Assembly (NCBI GenBank): GCA_021819255.1
Contig: JAKART010000044.1
Location: forward strand, 1-10,485
Length of the DNA stretch: 10,485 nt
Source of the DNA: Acidobacteriota bacterium
Lineage (GTDB): Bacteria; Acidobacteriota; Terriglobia; Terriglobales; Acidobacteriaceae
Reading direction: 5' to 3'
Each line of letters starts with the position of its first letter. The first letter of the stretch is position 1. The position numbers and the translations under genes are program-made. This document shows, piece after piece, positions 1 to 6,556 of the stretch. The notes under the pieces are model-generated. The model was given only the letters and a program-made list of their open reading frames with translations. It was not told the DNA's origin and made no database searches.

Positions 1-163
1 AGAGAAAGTTCACGTACTTGATTCTCACCAGGGCCAGCAGGCCGGAGCCGATGGAGCTCAGCATGAGAAGAATGGCGGCCGAGCCTGCCGTGTGGGTCTT
101 GCGCCTGCCTGGAGCCGGCTTGGAGATGGGCCTGGTGGTCATGGAGGAGGTGAGGTTCAACAT
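1..163 (-). CDS. Probable MurJ/MviN-type flippase, N-terminal fragment
   Basis: About 54 codons are visible before the window edge, reading MLNLTSSMTTRPISK and then a basic stretch (PGRRKTHTAG), followed by a hydrophobic segment (AAILLMLSSIGSGLLALVR) and IKYVNFL. A short basic cytoplasmic tail followed by a first membrane helix that ends in S-x-L-x-L-V-R is how MurJ/MviN lipid II flippases of the MOP superfamily begin; these move lipid-linked peptidoglycan precursor across the inner membrane. The start is uncertain: ATG at 163 is used here, an in-frame ATG lies at 142, and a TTG at 169 is better spaced (9 nt) from AGAAGG. The gene lies 100 bp downstream of the merR gene on the same strand, with a hairpin between. 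The fragment is too short to exclude another polysaccharide flippase of the same superfamily. Confidence 0.5.
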   Translation of the reverse strand, partial: MLNLTSSMTTRPISKPAPGRRKTHTAGSAAILLMLSSIGSGLLALVRIKYVNFL

Positions 164-171
164 GCGCAAGA

Positions 172-200
172 GGCCGAGCCTTCTTCCCACCGGCTCGGCC
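172..200 (-). promoter_or_regulatory. Perfect 9-bp hairpin in front of the MurJ-like gene
   Basis: GGCCGAGCC and GGCTCGGCC are exact reverse complements separated by 11 nt. On the minus strand the loop and the start of the 3' arm carry the purine-rich GGAAGAAGG, which is the only Shine-Dalgarno-like sequence before the MurJ-like start. No T tract follows on either strand, so this is not a standard intrinsic terminator. It could shield the ribosome site or attenuate read-through from the merR gene; neither is shown. Confidence 0.45.
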
Positions 201-263
201 TGGCTGACCTTGGGTCTGGGGGGGTCTGGCGCAGAAGAAGAAGAGTGGCTCAAGAACAGTATG

Positions 264-941
264 TCATTCGGAGGGAAACAGGTCTCCCTGATCGGTGTGA
301 CGGGTGCTGAACCCGGGCTCGGCTTTGGGCTCCAGAACCAGACGGGGACGCATGGTCTTCGGTTTGGGCCCGGCAGCGCCCGCCTCAGCCAGGATGGGCC
401 CCCCGGGCGGACTCCCGGCTGCGGCCGGCGCCAGGGGCTGCGCCAGCCTGCTGGCCAGAGCACGAAGTTCGTCGCGCAAAGCAGAGAGTTGTATGCGGCG
501 CAGCTGATCCTCGCGGCCCGCTGCGCCGGCATCTGCCGGGTTGCCGGGGGCCCTCTCGCTGGGCCGTGGATCCGTCACCGACACGGTCAGCGGGATTTCT
601 GTGGCAAGCGCTACAGGCTCTGCTGCCTCCTTGGCCTTGGAGTCGGCCGCAAACACCTGCCGGGCACCGGCGATCGTGTAGCCCTGCTCGTAAAGCAGAC
701 TCTTAATGCGTAGCGCTACCTCAACGTCGCGCTTGCGATACAGGCGCTGCCCCGTGCCGCCCTTGTTCGGTTTGAGCTGGGTGAACTCCGTCTCCCAAAA
801 CCGCAACACATAGGCGGGAACTGCGCAGAGTTTGGCTACATCCCCGATCCGGAAGTAGAGCTTGTCCGGAATCACGGGTGCGCTGGGGGCTACGACCTTC
901 CGAATTGGGTGATGAGAGGTCACTTGCTTCCGCAGTACCAA
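264..941 (-). CDS. MerR-family transcriptional regulator
   Basis: This is a 225-residue cytoplasmic DNA-binding regulator. Residues about 27-98 form a MerR winged helix-turn-helix: KLYFRIGDVAKLCAVPAYVL, then RFWETEF, then the wing (GGTGQRLYRKRDVE), then RIKSLLYEQGYTIAGARQ. The RFWE-TEF variant is typical of the large group of MerR-like proteins with no known metal or drug ligand. The C-terminal 125 residues are Ala/Pro-rich with a short probable coiled coil (about 146-166, LRRIQLSALRDELRALASRL) that may serve dimerisation; there is no cysteine-based metal site. Its target is unknown. The first codon is weak: the reading frame opens at TTG (941), with an in-frame GTG at 923, and a TATACT box ends directly before the TTG. 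The true start is probably inside the listed range. Confidence 0.85.
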   Translation of the reverse strand: MVLRKQVTSHHPIRKVVAPSAPVIPDKLYFRIGDVAKLCAVPAYVLRFWETEFTQLKPNKGGTGQRLYRKRDVEVALRIKSLLYEQGYTIAGARQVFAADSKAKEAAEPVALATEIPLTVSVTDPRPSERAPGNPADAGAAGREDQLRRIQLSALRDELRALASRLAQPLAPAAAGSPPGGPILAEAGAAGPKPKTMRPRLVLEPKAEPGFSTRHTDQGDLFPSE

Positions 942-1023
942 AGTATAAGATCGCGGAGAGATTCGACCATTAGTAAGTCCGGTTCCGCCCCGCGATTCGT
1001 CCTAGAGGTAGAGACGTATCATA
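942..1023 (-). promoter_or_regulatory. Candidate promoter region for the MerR gene
   Basis: Two -10-like hexamers lie on the minus strand: TATACT at 947-942 and TATGAT at 1023-1018, each one mismatch from TATAAT. Neither has a convincing -35 box. If TATACT is used, transcription would begin near 935, inside the TTG-initiated frame, which would force a start such as GTG at 923. If TATGAT is used, the leader is about 70-90 nt. The whole 165-bp gap between the MerR and OYE genes is more AT-rich than the flanking genes and has no ORF. Confidence 0.35.
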
Positions 1024-1068
1024 GTAGTAAATAGTTGGTTCGAGAGTTACTTGAAGAGTCGGGCCGGA

Positions 1069-1103
1069 CGGGATGAAGCGGCGAGGGCATCCGCCTCATC
1101 CCG
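1069..1103. terminator. Hairpin after the OYE stop, possible terminator
   Basis: CGGGATGAAGCGG and CCGCCTCATCCCG pair over 8 bp plus 4 bp with a single A-C mismatch, around a 9-nt loop. The hairpin begins 3 nt after the stop codon of the OYE gene on the minus strand, the expected place for its terminator. The only T run (ATTTT) follows the hairpin on the plus strand; on the minus strand no U tract follows, so termination of the OYE transcript would be non-canonical. Confidence 0.5.
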
Positions 1104-1106
1104 ATT

Positions 1107-2264
1107 TTAAGCCTGCATCTTAGGTGCGGCCAGAGGCTGACGCCGTTGCACCGGGCCGAGGGCGGCGCGTTCATACTGCACCGGCCAGCACCCGGGCTGG
1201 TGCAGCTCCTGGGCGGCGCGCAGGGGCCAGTAGGGATCGCGCAGCAGCTCCCTGGCCAGCAGGATCAGATCGGCCTGGCCGGTGCGGAGAATCTGATCGG
1301 CCTGGACCGGGCTGGTGATCAGTCCGACGGCGCCGGTAGCCAGCCCGGTCTCGCGGCGGATGCGCTCGGCAAAGGCGACCTGATAACCCGGACCCAGTGG
1401 AATCTGCTGGTGGGGGTCGTTGCCACCGGAGGAGACGTCCAGCAGATCGACGCCCTCCGCCTTCACCAGCCGTGCAAACTCCACGGTGTCCTCGATGCTG
1501 AGGCCGCCCTCGACCCAGTCCACTGCGGAGACGCGAACCCAGACGGGAAGATGGGCCGGGAAGGCGGCGCGCACCGCACGGATGATCTCCAGAGGAAAGC
1601 GCGCCCGGTTGGTCAGGCTTCCCCCATAGGCATCGCTGCGGCGGTTGGAGAGCGGGCTGAGGAACTCATGGGCCAGGTAGCCGTGGGCGGCGTGAACCTC
1701 AGCGATCAGAAAGCCCGCGGCGGCGGCCCGGTGAGCGGCAGAGGCGAAGTCAGCCACAACTTTGTCCATGCCCTTGCGGTCCAGCGCCTGGGGTAGAAGG
1801 TACTCGTCATGGAAGCGGATGGCGGAGGGGGCGACCACGCAGGTCCAGCCGCTGCGGGGATCCGCGCCATTCTCAAGCCCGGCGGGCTGAGGCGCGGCGG
1901 CCCGCGAACCCTCCCAGGGCGGCAACATGCCGGCCTTGCGGCCGGCGTGGGCAAGCTGGATGGCGGGAACGCTCCCGTTCTGCTTCAGAAACGCGGTGAT
2001 GCGGGCCAGCATGGGAATGTGGCCGTCGCTGTAGATACCCAGATCCCCGGGGGTAATGCGGCCTTCGGGACTGACGGCAGCCGCTTCCGTCATCACCGTA
2101 CCGGCCCCGCCGATGGCGCGGCTGCCCAGGTGGACCAGGTGCCAATCGGAGGCGTATCCATCGGTGGAGCTGTACTGGCACATGGGCGAGACGACGATAC
2201 GATTGGGCAGGTTGAGGCCGCGCTGGGGCAGCGGGCTGAACAGACTGTTCGTCGGATGGTTCAT
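1107..2264 (-). CDS. Old yellow enzyme family NADH:flavin oxidoreductase (YqjM-like)
   Basis: This is a 385-residue FMN-dependent ene-reductase of the YqjM/NamA class, which reduces activated C=C bonds of enals, enones and similar electrophiles using NAD(P)H. Visible motifs: N-terminal NRIVVSPMCQYSS, with Cys29 and Tyr31 equivalent to the flavin-tuning Cys and active-site Tyr of YqjM; IQLAHAGRK at 102-110; the substrate-anion pair in EVHAAHGYL (His191, His194) with Tyr196; FLSPLSNRRSDAYGGSLTNR; and the FMN-phosphate end at LARELLRDPYW. Length fits the family (about 340-370) plus a short tail. The open frame runs 271 codons further upstream, but that part is antisense to the M50 gene; ATG 2264 is chosen because the NSLFSPL-NRIVVSP start aligns with family N termini. 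No clear Shine-Dalgarno is visible. It is divergent from the M50 gene with a 108-bp gap. The physiological substrate is not predictable. Confidence 0.92.
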   Translation of the reverse strand: MNHPTNSLFSPLPQRGLNLPNRIVVSPMCQYSSTDGYASDWHLVHLGSRAIGGAGTVMTEAAAVSPEGRITPGDLGIYSDGHIPMLARITAFLKQNGSVPAIQLAHAGRKAGMLPPWEGSRAAAPQPAGLENGADPRSGWTCVVAPSAIRFHDEYLLPQALDRKGMDKVVADFASAAHRAAAAGFLIAEVHAAHGYLAHEFLSPLSNRRSDAYGGSLTNRARFPLEIIRAVRAAFPAHLPVWVRVSAVDWVEGGLSIEDTVEFARLVKAEGVDLLDVSSGGNDPHQQIPLGPGYQVAFAERIRRETGLATGAVGLITSPVQADQILRTGQADLILLARELLRDPYWPLRAAQELHQPGCWPVQYERAALGPVQRRQPLAAPKMQA

Positions 2265-2353
2265 GGGTGATTGGATGAGGCTGCGCGGCTCTCCGATCTC
2301 TGCCGGGGCCGCCGGAACACGGTCTGCGTCCGATGCGGACCGCGGGCGTCCAA

Positions 2354-2359
2354 TACAAT
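2354..2359 (+). promoter_or_regulatory. Candidate -10 box of the M50 protease gene
   Basis: TACAAT is one mismatch from TATAAT and lies in the 108-bp gap between the divergent OYE and M50 genes, 13 nt before the GTG at 2373. No -35 box stands out. Used as a promoter, it would give a leader of only about 6-7 nt. I see no equally good box for the OYE gene in the gap. Confidence 0.35.
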
Positions 2360-2372
2360 CAAGAAGAGTGCT

Positions 2373-3440
2373 GTGTCTCCTGCCGTGAATACAACCACGC
2401 TGCCGCCCGAACCCGCGTCCCCTGAGGTCATCCACAACTGTCCCTCCTGCAGCCACTGGCTGCCGGAGGGCTCGCTGGCCTGTCCAGACTGCCAGACGCT
2501 CACCTACGGCGTGCATCTGAACCAGCTTGCCTACCTGGCCCAGCAGTTGGAGGCGCAACAGCAGTGGGCGCAGGCGCGGGAGCGATGGATCTCGGCGTTG
2601 GCCTGGCTGCCGCAGGATGCGCAGCAGGCCCAGAGCGTCCACCAGCACATTGCGCAACTGGATGCGCGCATTCAGGCGGAGGAGGCTACCAAGGCCAAGT
2701 GGACCCGGCGGCTGGGTCCGTTTGCTCCGATTGCGCTGTTTCTGATGAAGATCAAGTCGGCGATCTTTCTGCTCTTCAAGCTGAAGTTTCTGCTCAGCTT
2801 TCTGGCCTTCTTCGGCATCTACTGGGCGTTGTTCGGCTGGCAGTTCGCCGCCGGGTTTCTGGCCTGTCTGCTGATCCATGAGATGGGCCACTTTGTCGCT
2901 CTCAAACGGCGCGGCCTGAGGGCGGAGTTGCCGGTGTTTGTGCCCTTGATGGGAGCCTATGTGAAGTGGTACGCGCAGGGCGTCTCCCTGGAGGATCTGG
3001 CCTCGATCTCTCTGGCAGGACCTTTGTATGGCTTGCTGGCGGCCGCGGCCTGTTATGGGCTGTTCGTAGCCACGCACGCCGCCATCTTCATGGTGCTGGT
3101 GTACGTGGGCGCCTGGGTGAACTTCCTGAATCTGCTGCCGGTGCTGGGGCTGGACGGAGCGCAGGCCACCTATGCCCTCTCCCGGCTGCAGCGCGGGCTG
3201 ATCGCCGCCACCTGCCTGGTGCTGTTCGCTCTTTCGGTGCCCAATGGGAATCTGTTCGGCGCCGCGACGATCTGGATCTTTCTGATCGTGGGCGTGGGCA
3301 TGGGCTGGCGATGCCTGACCCGAGATGAGCCGGAGAAGCCCAGCACCAGGACCTTTTTCTACTTTCAGGCCCTGGTGCTGATCCTGGGCGTCATCGTCTA
3401 CCGCACCCAGTTTGCCGGCATGGCTGCTTCAGCCCACTGA
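2373..3440 (+). CDS. Zinc-ribbon M50 family (site-2 type) membrane metalloprotease
   Basis: This is a 355-residue predicted polytopic intramembrane zinc protease. Domains in order: a Pro-rich start; a zinc ribbon with CPSC (23-26) and CPDC (37-40); a helical TPR-like stretch (about 47-105, with QWAQARERWISALAWLP); then at least six hydrophobic segments from about residue 119 to 345. The catalytic motif HEMGH is at 169-173 inside a membrane helix, and the partner motif NLLPVLGLDG is at 253-262, giving the third zinc ligand Asp261. There is no PDZ domain between the two motifs, unlike RseP. The M50 family cuts membrane-bound substrates such as anti-sigma factors; the substrate here is unknown and no sigma or anti-sigma gene is adjacent. 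The frame opens at TTG 2271, overlapping the OYE side; GTG 2373 is preferred because AAGAAGAG lies 4 nt upstream. GTG 2385 is the alternative. Confidence 0.85.
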   Translation: MSPAVNTTTLPPEPASPEVIHNCPSCSHWLPEGSLACPDCQTLTYGVHLNQLAYLAQQLEAQQQWAQARERWISALAWLPQDAQQAQSVHQHIAQLDARIQAEEATKAKWTRRLGPFAPIALFLMKIKSAIFLLFKLKFLLSFLAFFGIYWALFGWQFAAGFLACLLIHEMGHFVALKRRGLRAELPVFVPLMGAYVKWYAQGVSLEDLASISLAGPLYGLLAAAACYGLFVATHAAIFMVLVYVGAWVNFLNLLPVLGLDGAQATYALSRLQRGLIAATCLVLFALSVPNGNLFGAATIWIFLIVGVGMGWRCLTRDEPEKPSTRTFFYFQALVLILGVIVYRTQFAGMAASAH

Positions 3441-3760
3441 AGTTCTCTCCACTACCAACCGGAAGCGGCCGCCTGGAGCAAGGTCAGGACGTTGTTCCTC
3501 TCCGGAGCGGGACCCCATCGCTGGCATTGGTTCCGTCCGGGGAGATTCCCCCGCCTGGCGGAGGCCACAGGAGGTGAGAACGGGCGATTGTCGTGCTTCC
3601 CGTCCCTTCTCCGATTGAATTGCGTGCCTCCCATCTCGGTTTTTTTTGAGACCCGGGCTTGCGGGATCCCAGGGGCGACTCCAGACAGTGCTTCGCCCCG
3701 GACGGCAGCTCGCGGAAGGTCATCCCCGCCCGTGCATCTCGTGGCTCTTTGGCTCCGCGC
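3441..3760. other. 320-bp non-coding gap between the M50 gene and the palindrome
   Basis: The open frames here (for example a 133-codon one on the minus strand) have no recognisable domain and are Arg/Gly/Pro-rich, as expected of chance frames in GC-rich DNA. Visible structure: GGAGG (3570-3574) with CCTCC (3627-3631) enclosing ACGGG/CCCGT (3580-3603), followed by a run of eight T at 3640-3647. I recognise no known RNA family. Confidence 0.5.
3611..3647 (+). terminator. Weak candidate terminator with T8 tract
   Basis: CCGAT and ATCTCGG can form a 5-bp stem with a 2-nt bulge directly before eight consecutive T on the plus strand. The position, 170-200 nt after the M50 stop, would make it a distal terminator for that gene. 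The stem is weak, so the T tract is the stronger part of the evidence. Confidence 0.3.
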
Positions 3761-3876
3761 TAGACCATTTTCCCTGAAGGTGTAAGCAAGGGGAACGACT
3801 CCTGTGGGCGTTTTCCTCAATGAAAACGCCACGGAACGCCCGCTTCCGTACACCCATCATCAGGGAAAATGGTCTA
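3761..3876. repeat. 116-bp imperfect palindrome, MITE-like element
   Basis: The ends are an exact 16-bp inverted repeat, TAGACCATTTTCCCTG at 3761-3776 and its complement at 3861-3876. The centre is an exact 9-bp hairpin, GGCGTTTTC / GAAAACGCC (3807-3830) with a 6-nt loop. Between them the arms are of equal length (30 nt) and pair partially, including GGTGTA with TACACC. Both ends are TA, as expected for an element using TA target sites (IS630/Tc1-mariner-type MITEs), though TA ends also follow from the palindrome itself. The right end overlaps the purM stop codon by 3 bp, so the element sits exactly at the 3' end of purM and could also fold in its mRNA and act as a terminator. No transposase is present. 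Confidence 0.7.
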
Positions 3877-5094
3877 ACAGTAGACGACGCGGGAGGAAGC
3901 TCTGCGTAGAACCCGTCCCACCACCCAGGAGTGCTCATTGATCCGCTTCAGCGTCTGCTGCGCTTTCTTCAGCCTGCCCGGTGGAACCACGGCGACCAGA
4001 CCGATACCCATGTTGAAGGTGCGCAACATCTCCTCCATCGGCAGGCCGCCCAGATGCTGGAGGTGGGAAAACAGGGGCGGGGGTTCCCAGGCCGAGAGGT
4101 CGATCTGGGCGCAGAGTCCGCGGGGAAGGATGCGGGGAAGGTTCTCCGTCAGCCCTCCGCCGGTGATGTGAGAGAAGCCGCTGACGGCCTCGGCCTGAAT
4201 GAGCTTGCGGATTGGAGCCAGATAGCTGCGATGGGGACGCATCAGAGCGGCGCCCACCTTGTCGCCGATCTCGTTCACGTACTGCTCCGGCCGGTAGCTT
4301 GCGCCCTTGAGCAGCAGTTGGAGCGCGAAGGAGTAACCGGCGGTGTGCAGACCGTTGGCCGCCAGGCCTAACAGGCAGTCGCCTTCGCGGATGGCGGCGC
4401 CGGTGAGCAGTTGGGAGCGGCTGACGGCGCCGGTGAGAAAGCCGGCCAGCTCATAGGTACCCGCGCGATAGAGCCAGGGTGTCTCGGCGGTCTCGCCTCC
4501 CAGCAGGGCGCAGCCGTTGGCCTTGCAGGCATCCACCAGGCCGCTGATCACCTGTTGCACCACATCCGGATCCAGAAGACCCGTGGCGAAGTAGTCCAGG
4601 AAGAACAGCGGCGTGGCGCCCTGGATGGCGATGTCGTTCACGCAGTGGTTGACCAGATCGGCGCCGACGCTGGAGTGGAGGCCGAGCCGGATGGCCAGCT
4701 CCAGCTTGTTGCCGACCCCATCGCTGGAGGCGACCAGGACCGGGTCGGGAAAGCGCTCCCTGTCCACGGTGAACATGCCGGAGAAGCCGCCGATCTCGCT
4801 CAGCACATTGCGGTTGAAGGTGCGGCGTGCCAGGCCCTTGATACGCTCCCGGGAGAGCGCCTGGCGGCCGGCAGGCACCAGACTGGGGTCTTCCGGCAGC
4901 GCTGCCCGGCTGCGGGCCGCCGTCGGCCGAGCGGCTCCCGGGATCGACGAGGGCTCGTTGGGGGCCTGCGGCTCGTGGGAAGCGCGCGGCTTCTGAGGAG
5001 CATCAGGCTCGCGCAGCCAGGGCACGACGTTGCCGGAGACGGACTTTGCCACGGAGGCCACCTTGTGGGGGCTGAATGACGATGCAGCTTTCAA
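3874..5094 (-). CDS. purM: Phosphoribosylformylglycinamidine cyclo-ligase (AIR synthetase), divergent N terminus
   Basis: PurM makes aminoimidazole ribotide from FGAM and ATP in purine synthesis in the cytoplasm. The core is clear: [12 protein letters not shown] (82-93), [22 protein letters not shown] (123-134), [20 protein letters not shown] (144-163), [30 protein letters not shown] (248-255), [15 protein letters not shown] (310-324), [10 protein letters not shown] (358-367) and a C-terminal RVV. Odd points: the family's N-terminal YxDAGV motif is not found in any frame upstream of RERIK; instead there are about 70 Pro/Ala/Ser-rich residues; and consensus positions differ (GETAEMPG to [14 protein letters not shown] to HTAGYS, DGVGTK to DGVGNK). 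No ATG exists before the core; TTG 5094 is the longest start, GTG 5052 has AAGGTGG 5 nt before it, and GTG 4878 would give about 334 residues, near family length. The stop TAG lies in the terminal repeat of the palindrome. Confidence 0.85.
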   Translation of the reverse strand: MKAASSFSPHKVASVAKSVSGNVVPWLREPDAPQKPRASHEPQAPNEPSSIPGAARPTAARSRAALPEDPSLVPAGRQALSRERIKGLARRTFNRNVLSEIGGFSGMFTVDRERFPDPVLVASSDGVGNKLELAIRLGLHSSVGADLVNHCVNDIAIQGATPLFFLDYFATGLLDPDVVQQVISGLVDACKANGCALLGGETAETPWLYRAGTYELAGFLTGAVSRSQLLTGAAIREGDCLLGLAANGLHTAGYSFALQLLLKGASYRPEQYVNEIGDKVGAALMRPHRSYLAPIRKLIQAEAVSGFSHITGGGLTENLPRILPRGLCAQIDLSAWEPPPLFSHLQHLGGLPMEEMLRTFNMGIGLVAVVPPGRLKKAQQTLKRINEHSWVVGRVLRRASSRVVYC

Positions 5095-5208
5095 GCTTAC
5101 CAGCCGGATTTGTGGGCCGTCCTGTGACGGGCAATCGGCTCGCCGGTTAACGGAAGATGAGCGCCGGCAGGTCGTCCGCGAGCAGCGTTCTCCTTATCGG
5201 CCGGCTTT

Positions 5209-5214
5209 TATACT
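5209..5214 (+). promoter_or_regulatory. Candidate -10 box of hemL, leaderless layout
   Basis: TATACT ends 7 nt before the hemL ATG (TATACTGGGCAGCATG), and no Shine-Dalgarno is present between. A start point about 7 nt after a -10 box would fall on or next to the A of ATG. On the other strand the same bases give TATAAA (5212-5207), a possible -10 for purM with a leader of over 100 nt. No strong -35 is seen for either. Confidence 0.5.
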
Positions 5215-5221
5215 GGGCAGC

Positions 5222-6556
5222 ATGGCCATTTCAAGGGAACGTTCGGCGCAGCTCCAGACGCGCGCGGAGAGATTTCTGCCTGGAGGAGTGGACTCGCCGG
5301 TGCGCGCCTTTCGCGCCGTGGGTGGGCATCCGCCATTTGTCGATCAGGCCGAGGGCGCCTACCTTCAGGACGCCGACGGCAATCGCTACGTCGATCTGTT
5401 TGGCTCCTGGGGGCCGATGCTGCTGGGACACGCCTATCCGCCGGTGGTGCAAGCGATTCGAGAGGCTGCCGGCAAAAGCCCTTCCTTCGGCGCCAGCACG
5501 GCGGCGGAGGCGGATCTGGCGGAGCTGGTGCAGCGCTGTTATCCATCGATGGAGAAGATGCGCTTTGTCAGCTCCGGCACGGAGGCCTGCATGTCCGCCA
5601 TTCGCCTGGCGCGCGGCTTTACGGGACGGCCCTTTGTGATCAAGTTTGAAGGCTGTTATCACGGCCATGCGGACGCGCTGCTGGTCAAGGCCGGCAGCGG
5701 CGTGGCGACCTTCGGCATCCCCGGCTCGGCGGGCGTTCCGGAACAGACGGCGATGCATACCCTGGCTCTGCGCTACAACGATCTGCCGGCGGTTGAAGCG
5801 GCTTTTGCGCTGCATCCGGAGCAGATTGCGGCCGTCATCCTGGAGCCGGTGGTGGGTAATGCGGGCGTCATCCCGCCCCAGCCCGGCTACCTGGCGGGAC
5901 TGCGACGGCTTACCCGCAGGCACGGAACGCTGCTGATCTTCGACGAGGTGATGGTTGGCTTCCGGCTGGCAGCCGGCGGAGCTCAGGAGCGCTTTGCCGG
6001 CGAACTCGACGGTCCGCCGGATCTGACCACCCTGGGAAAGATTGTGGGCGGCGGTCTTCCCGTGGGTGTACTGGGCGGGCGCGCGGAGGTGATGGACTAC
6101 CTGGCTCCGCTGGGCCCGGTGTACCAGGCAGGCACGCTAAGCGGCAATCCGCTGGCGATGGCTGCCGGAGTTGCGATGCTGACCGCGCTGCTCGCCGGCG
6201 GCGGCGAGTTGTATCGCCGGCTGGAGAAGACCACGGCGGCCATCCAGGAGGGCGTGGCTTTGCTGGCGGCCGAAAAGGGCATTGCGCTCACCTCCAATCG
6301 CGTAGGGAGCATGTTCACATGGTTTTTTACTCCGCGCCCGGTGCAGGACTTCGCCTCCGCTTCCAGCTCGGACGCGGCGGCCTTCGCTCGGTTTCACCGG
6401 GCCATGCTGGAGCACGGCGTCTGGCTGCCACCGAGCCAGTACGAGGCGGCGTTTGTGAGCGCGGCGCACGGGGATCAAGAGGTGGAACTGATCTTGCAGG
6501 CGGCTCGTGCGGCGCTGCAAGCGGTCGCCGGCTCACCCACAGGAACAACGCCATGA
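5222..6556 (+). CDS. hemL: Glutamate-1-semialdehyde 2,1-aminomutase
   Basis: This is a 444-residue PLP enzyme of aminotransferase class III that converts glutamate-1-semialdehyde to 5-aminolevulinate, the last step of the C5 route to heme and other tetrapyrroles. Motifs: [13 protein letters not shown] (18-30), the family signature; [29 protein letters not shown] (115-132) for the cofactor phosphate; [20 protein letters not shown] (238-248), with the Asp that contacts the pyridine nitrogen; and [14 protein letters not shown] with the Schiff-base Lys273. [13 protein letters not shown] and MFTWFFT follow. Length is slightly above the usual 425-432 because of an Ala/Thr-rich tail. ATG 5222 fits the family N terminus; the frame continues upstream only as antisense of purM. 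It is divergent from purM (127-bp gap) and convergent with dcp. Presence of hemL implies a glutamyl-tRNA reductase elsewhere in the genome. Confidence 0.97.
   Translation: MAISRERSAQLQTRAERFLPGGVDSPVRAFRAVGGHPPFVDQAEGAYLQDADGNRYVDLFGSWGPMLLGHAYPPVVQAIREAAGKSPSFGASTAAEADLAELVQRCYPSMEKMRFVSSGTEACMSAIRLARGFTGRPFVIKFEGCYHGHADALLVKAGSGVATFGIPGSAGVPEQTAMHTLALRYNDLPAVEAAFALHPEQIAAVILEPVVGNAGVIPPQPGYLAGLRRLTRRHGTLLIFDEVMVGFRLAAGGAQERFAGELDGPPDLTTLGKIVGGGLPVGVLGGRAEVMDYLAPLGPVYQAGTLSGNPLAMAAGVAMLTALLAGGGELYRRLEKTTAAIQEGVALLAAEKGIALTSNRVGSMFTWFFTPRPVQDFASASSSDAAAFARFHRAMLEHGVWLPPSQYEAAFVSAAHGDQEVELILQAARAALQAVAGSPTGTTP

Noticed and set aside
18..713. 231-codon plus-strand frame at the left end
   Set aside because: It is antisense to both the MurJ-like fragment and the MerR gene and has no recognisable domain.
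2265..3077. 271-codon N-terminal extension of the OYE frame on the minus strand
   Set aside because: It is entirely antisense to or upstream of the M50 gene, is Gln/Arg/Leu-rich with no domain, and family N termini align with ATG 2264; it is not a fusion protein.
3452..3853. 133-codon minus-strand frame in the M50-purM gap
   Set aside because: Composition is that of a chance frame (Arg/Gly/Pro-rich), it runs through the palindrome, and no domain is recognisable.
5030..5221. 64-codon upstream extension of hemL
   Set aside because: It overlaps the 5' part of purM on the other strand and is not similar to HemL; ATG 5222 starts just before the conserved [13 protein letters not shown] block.
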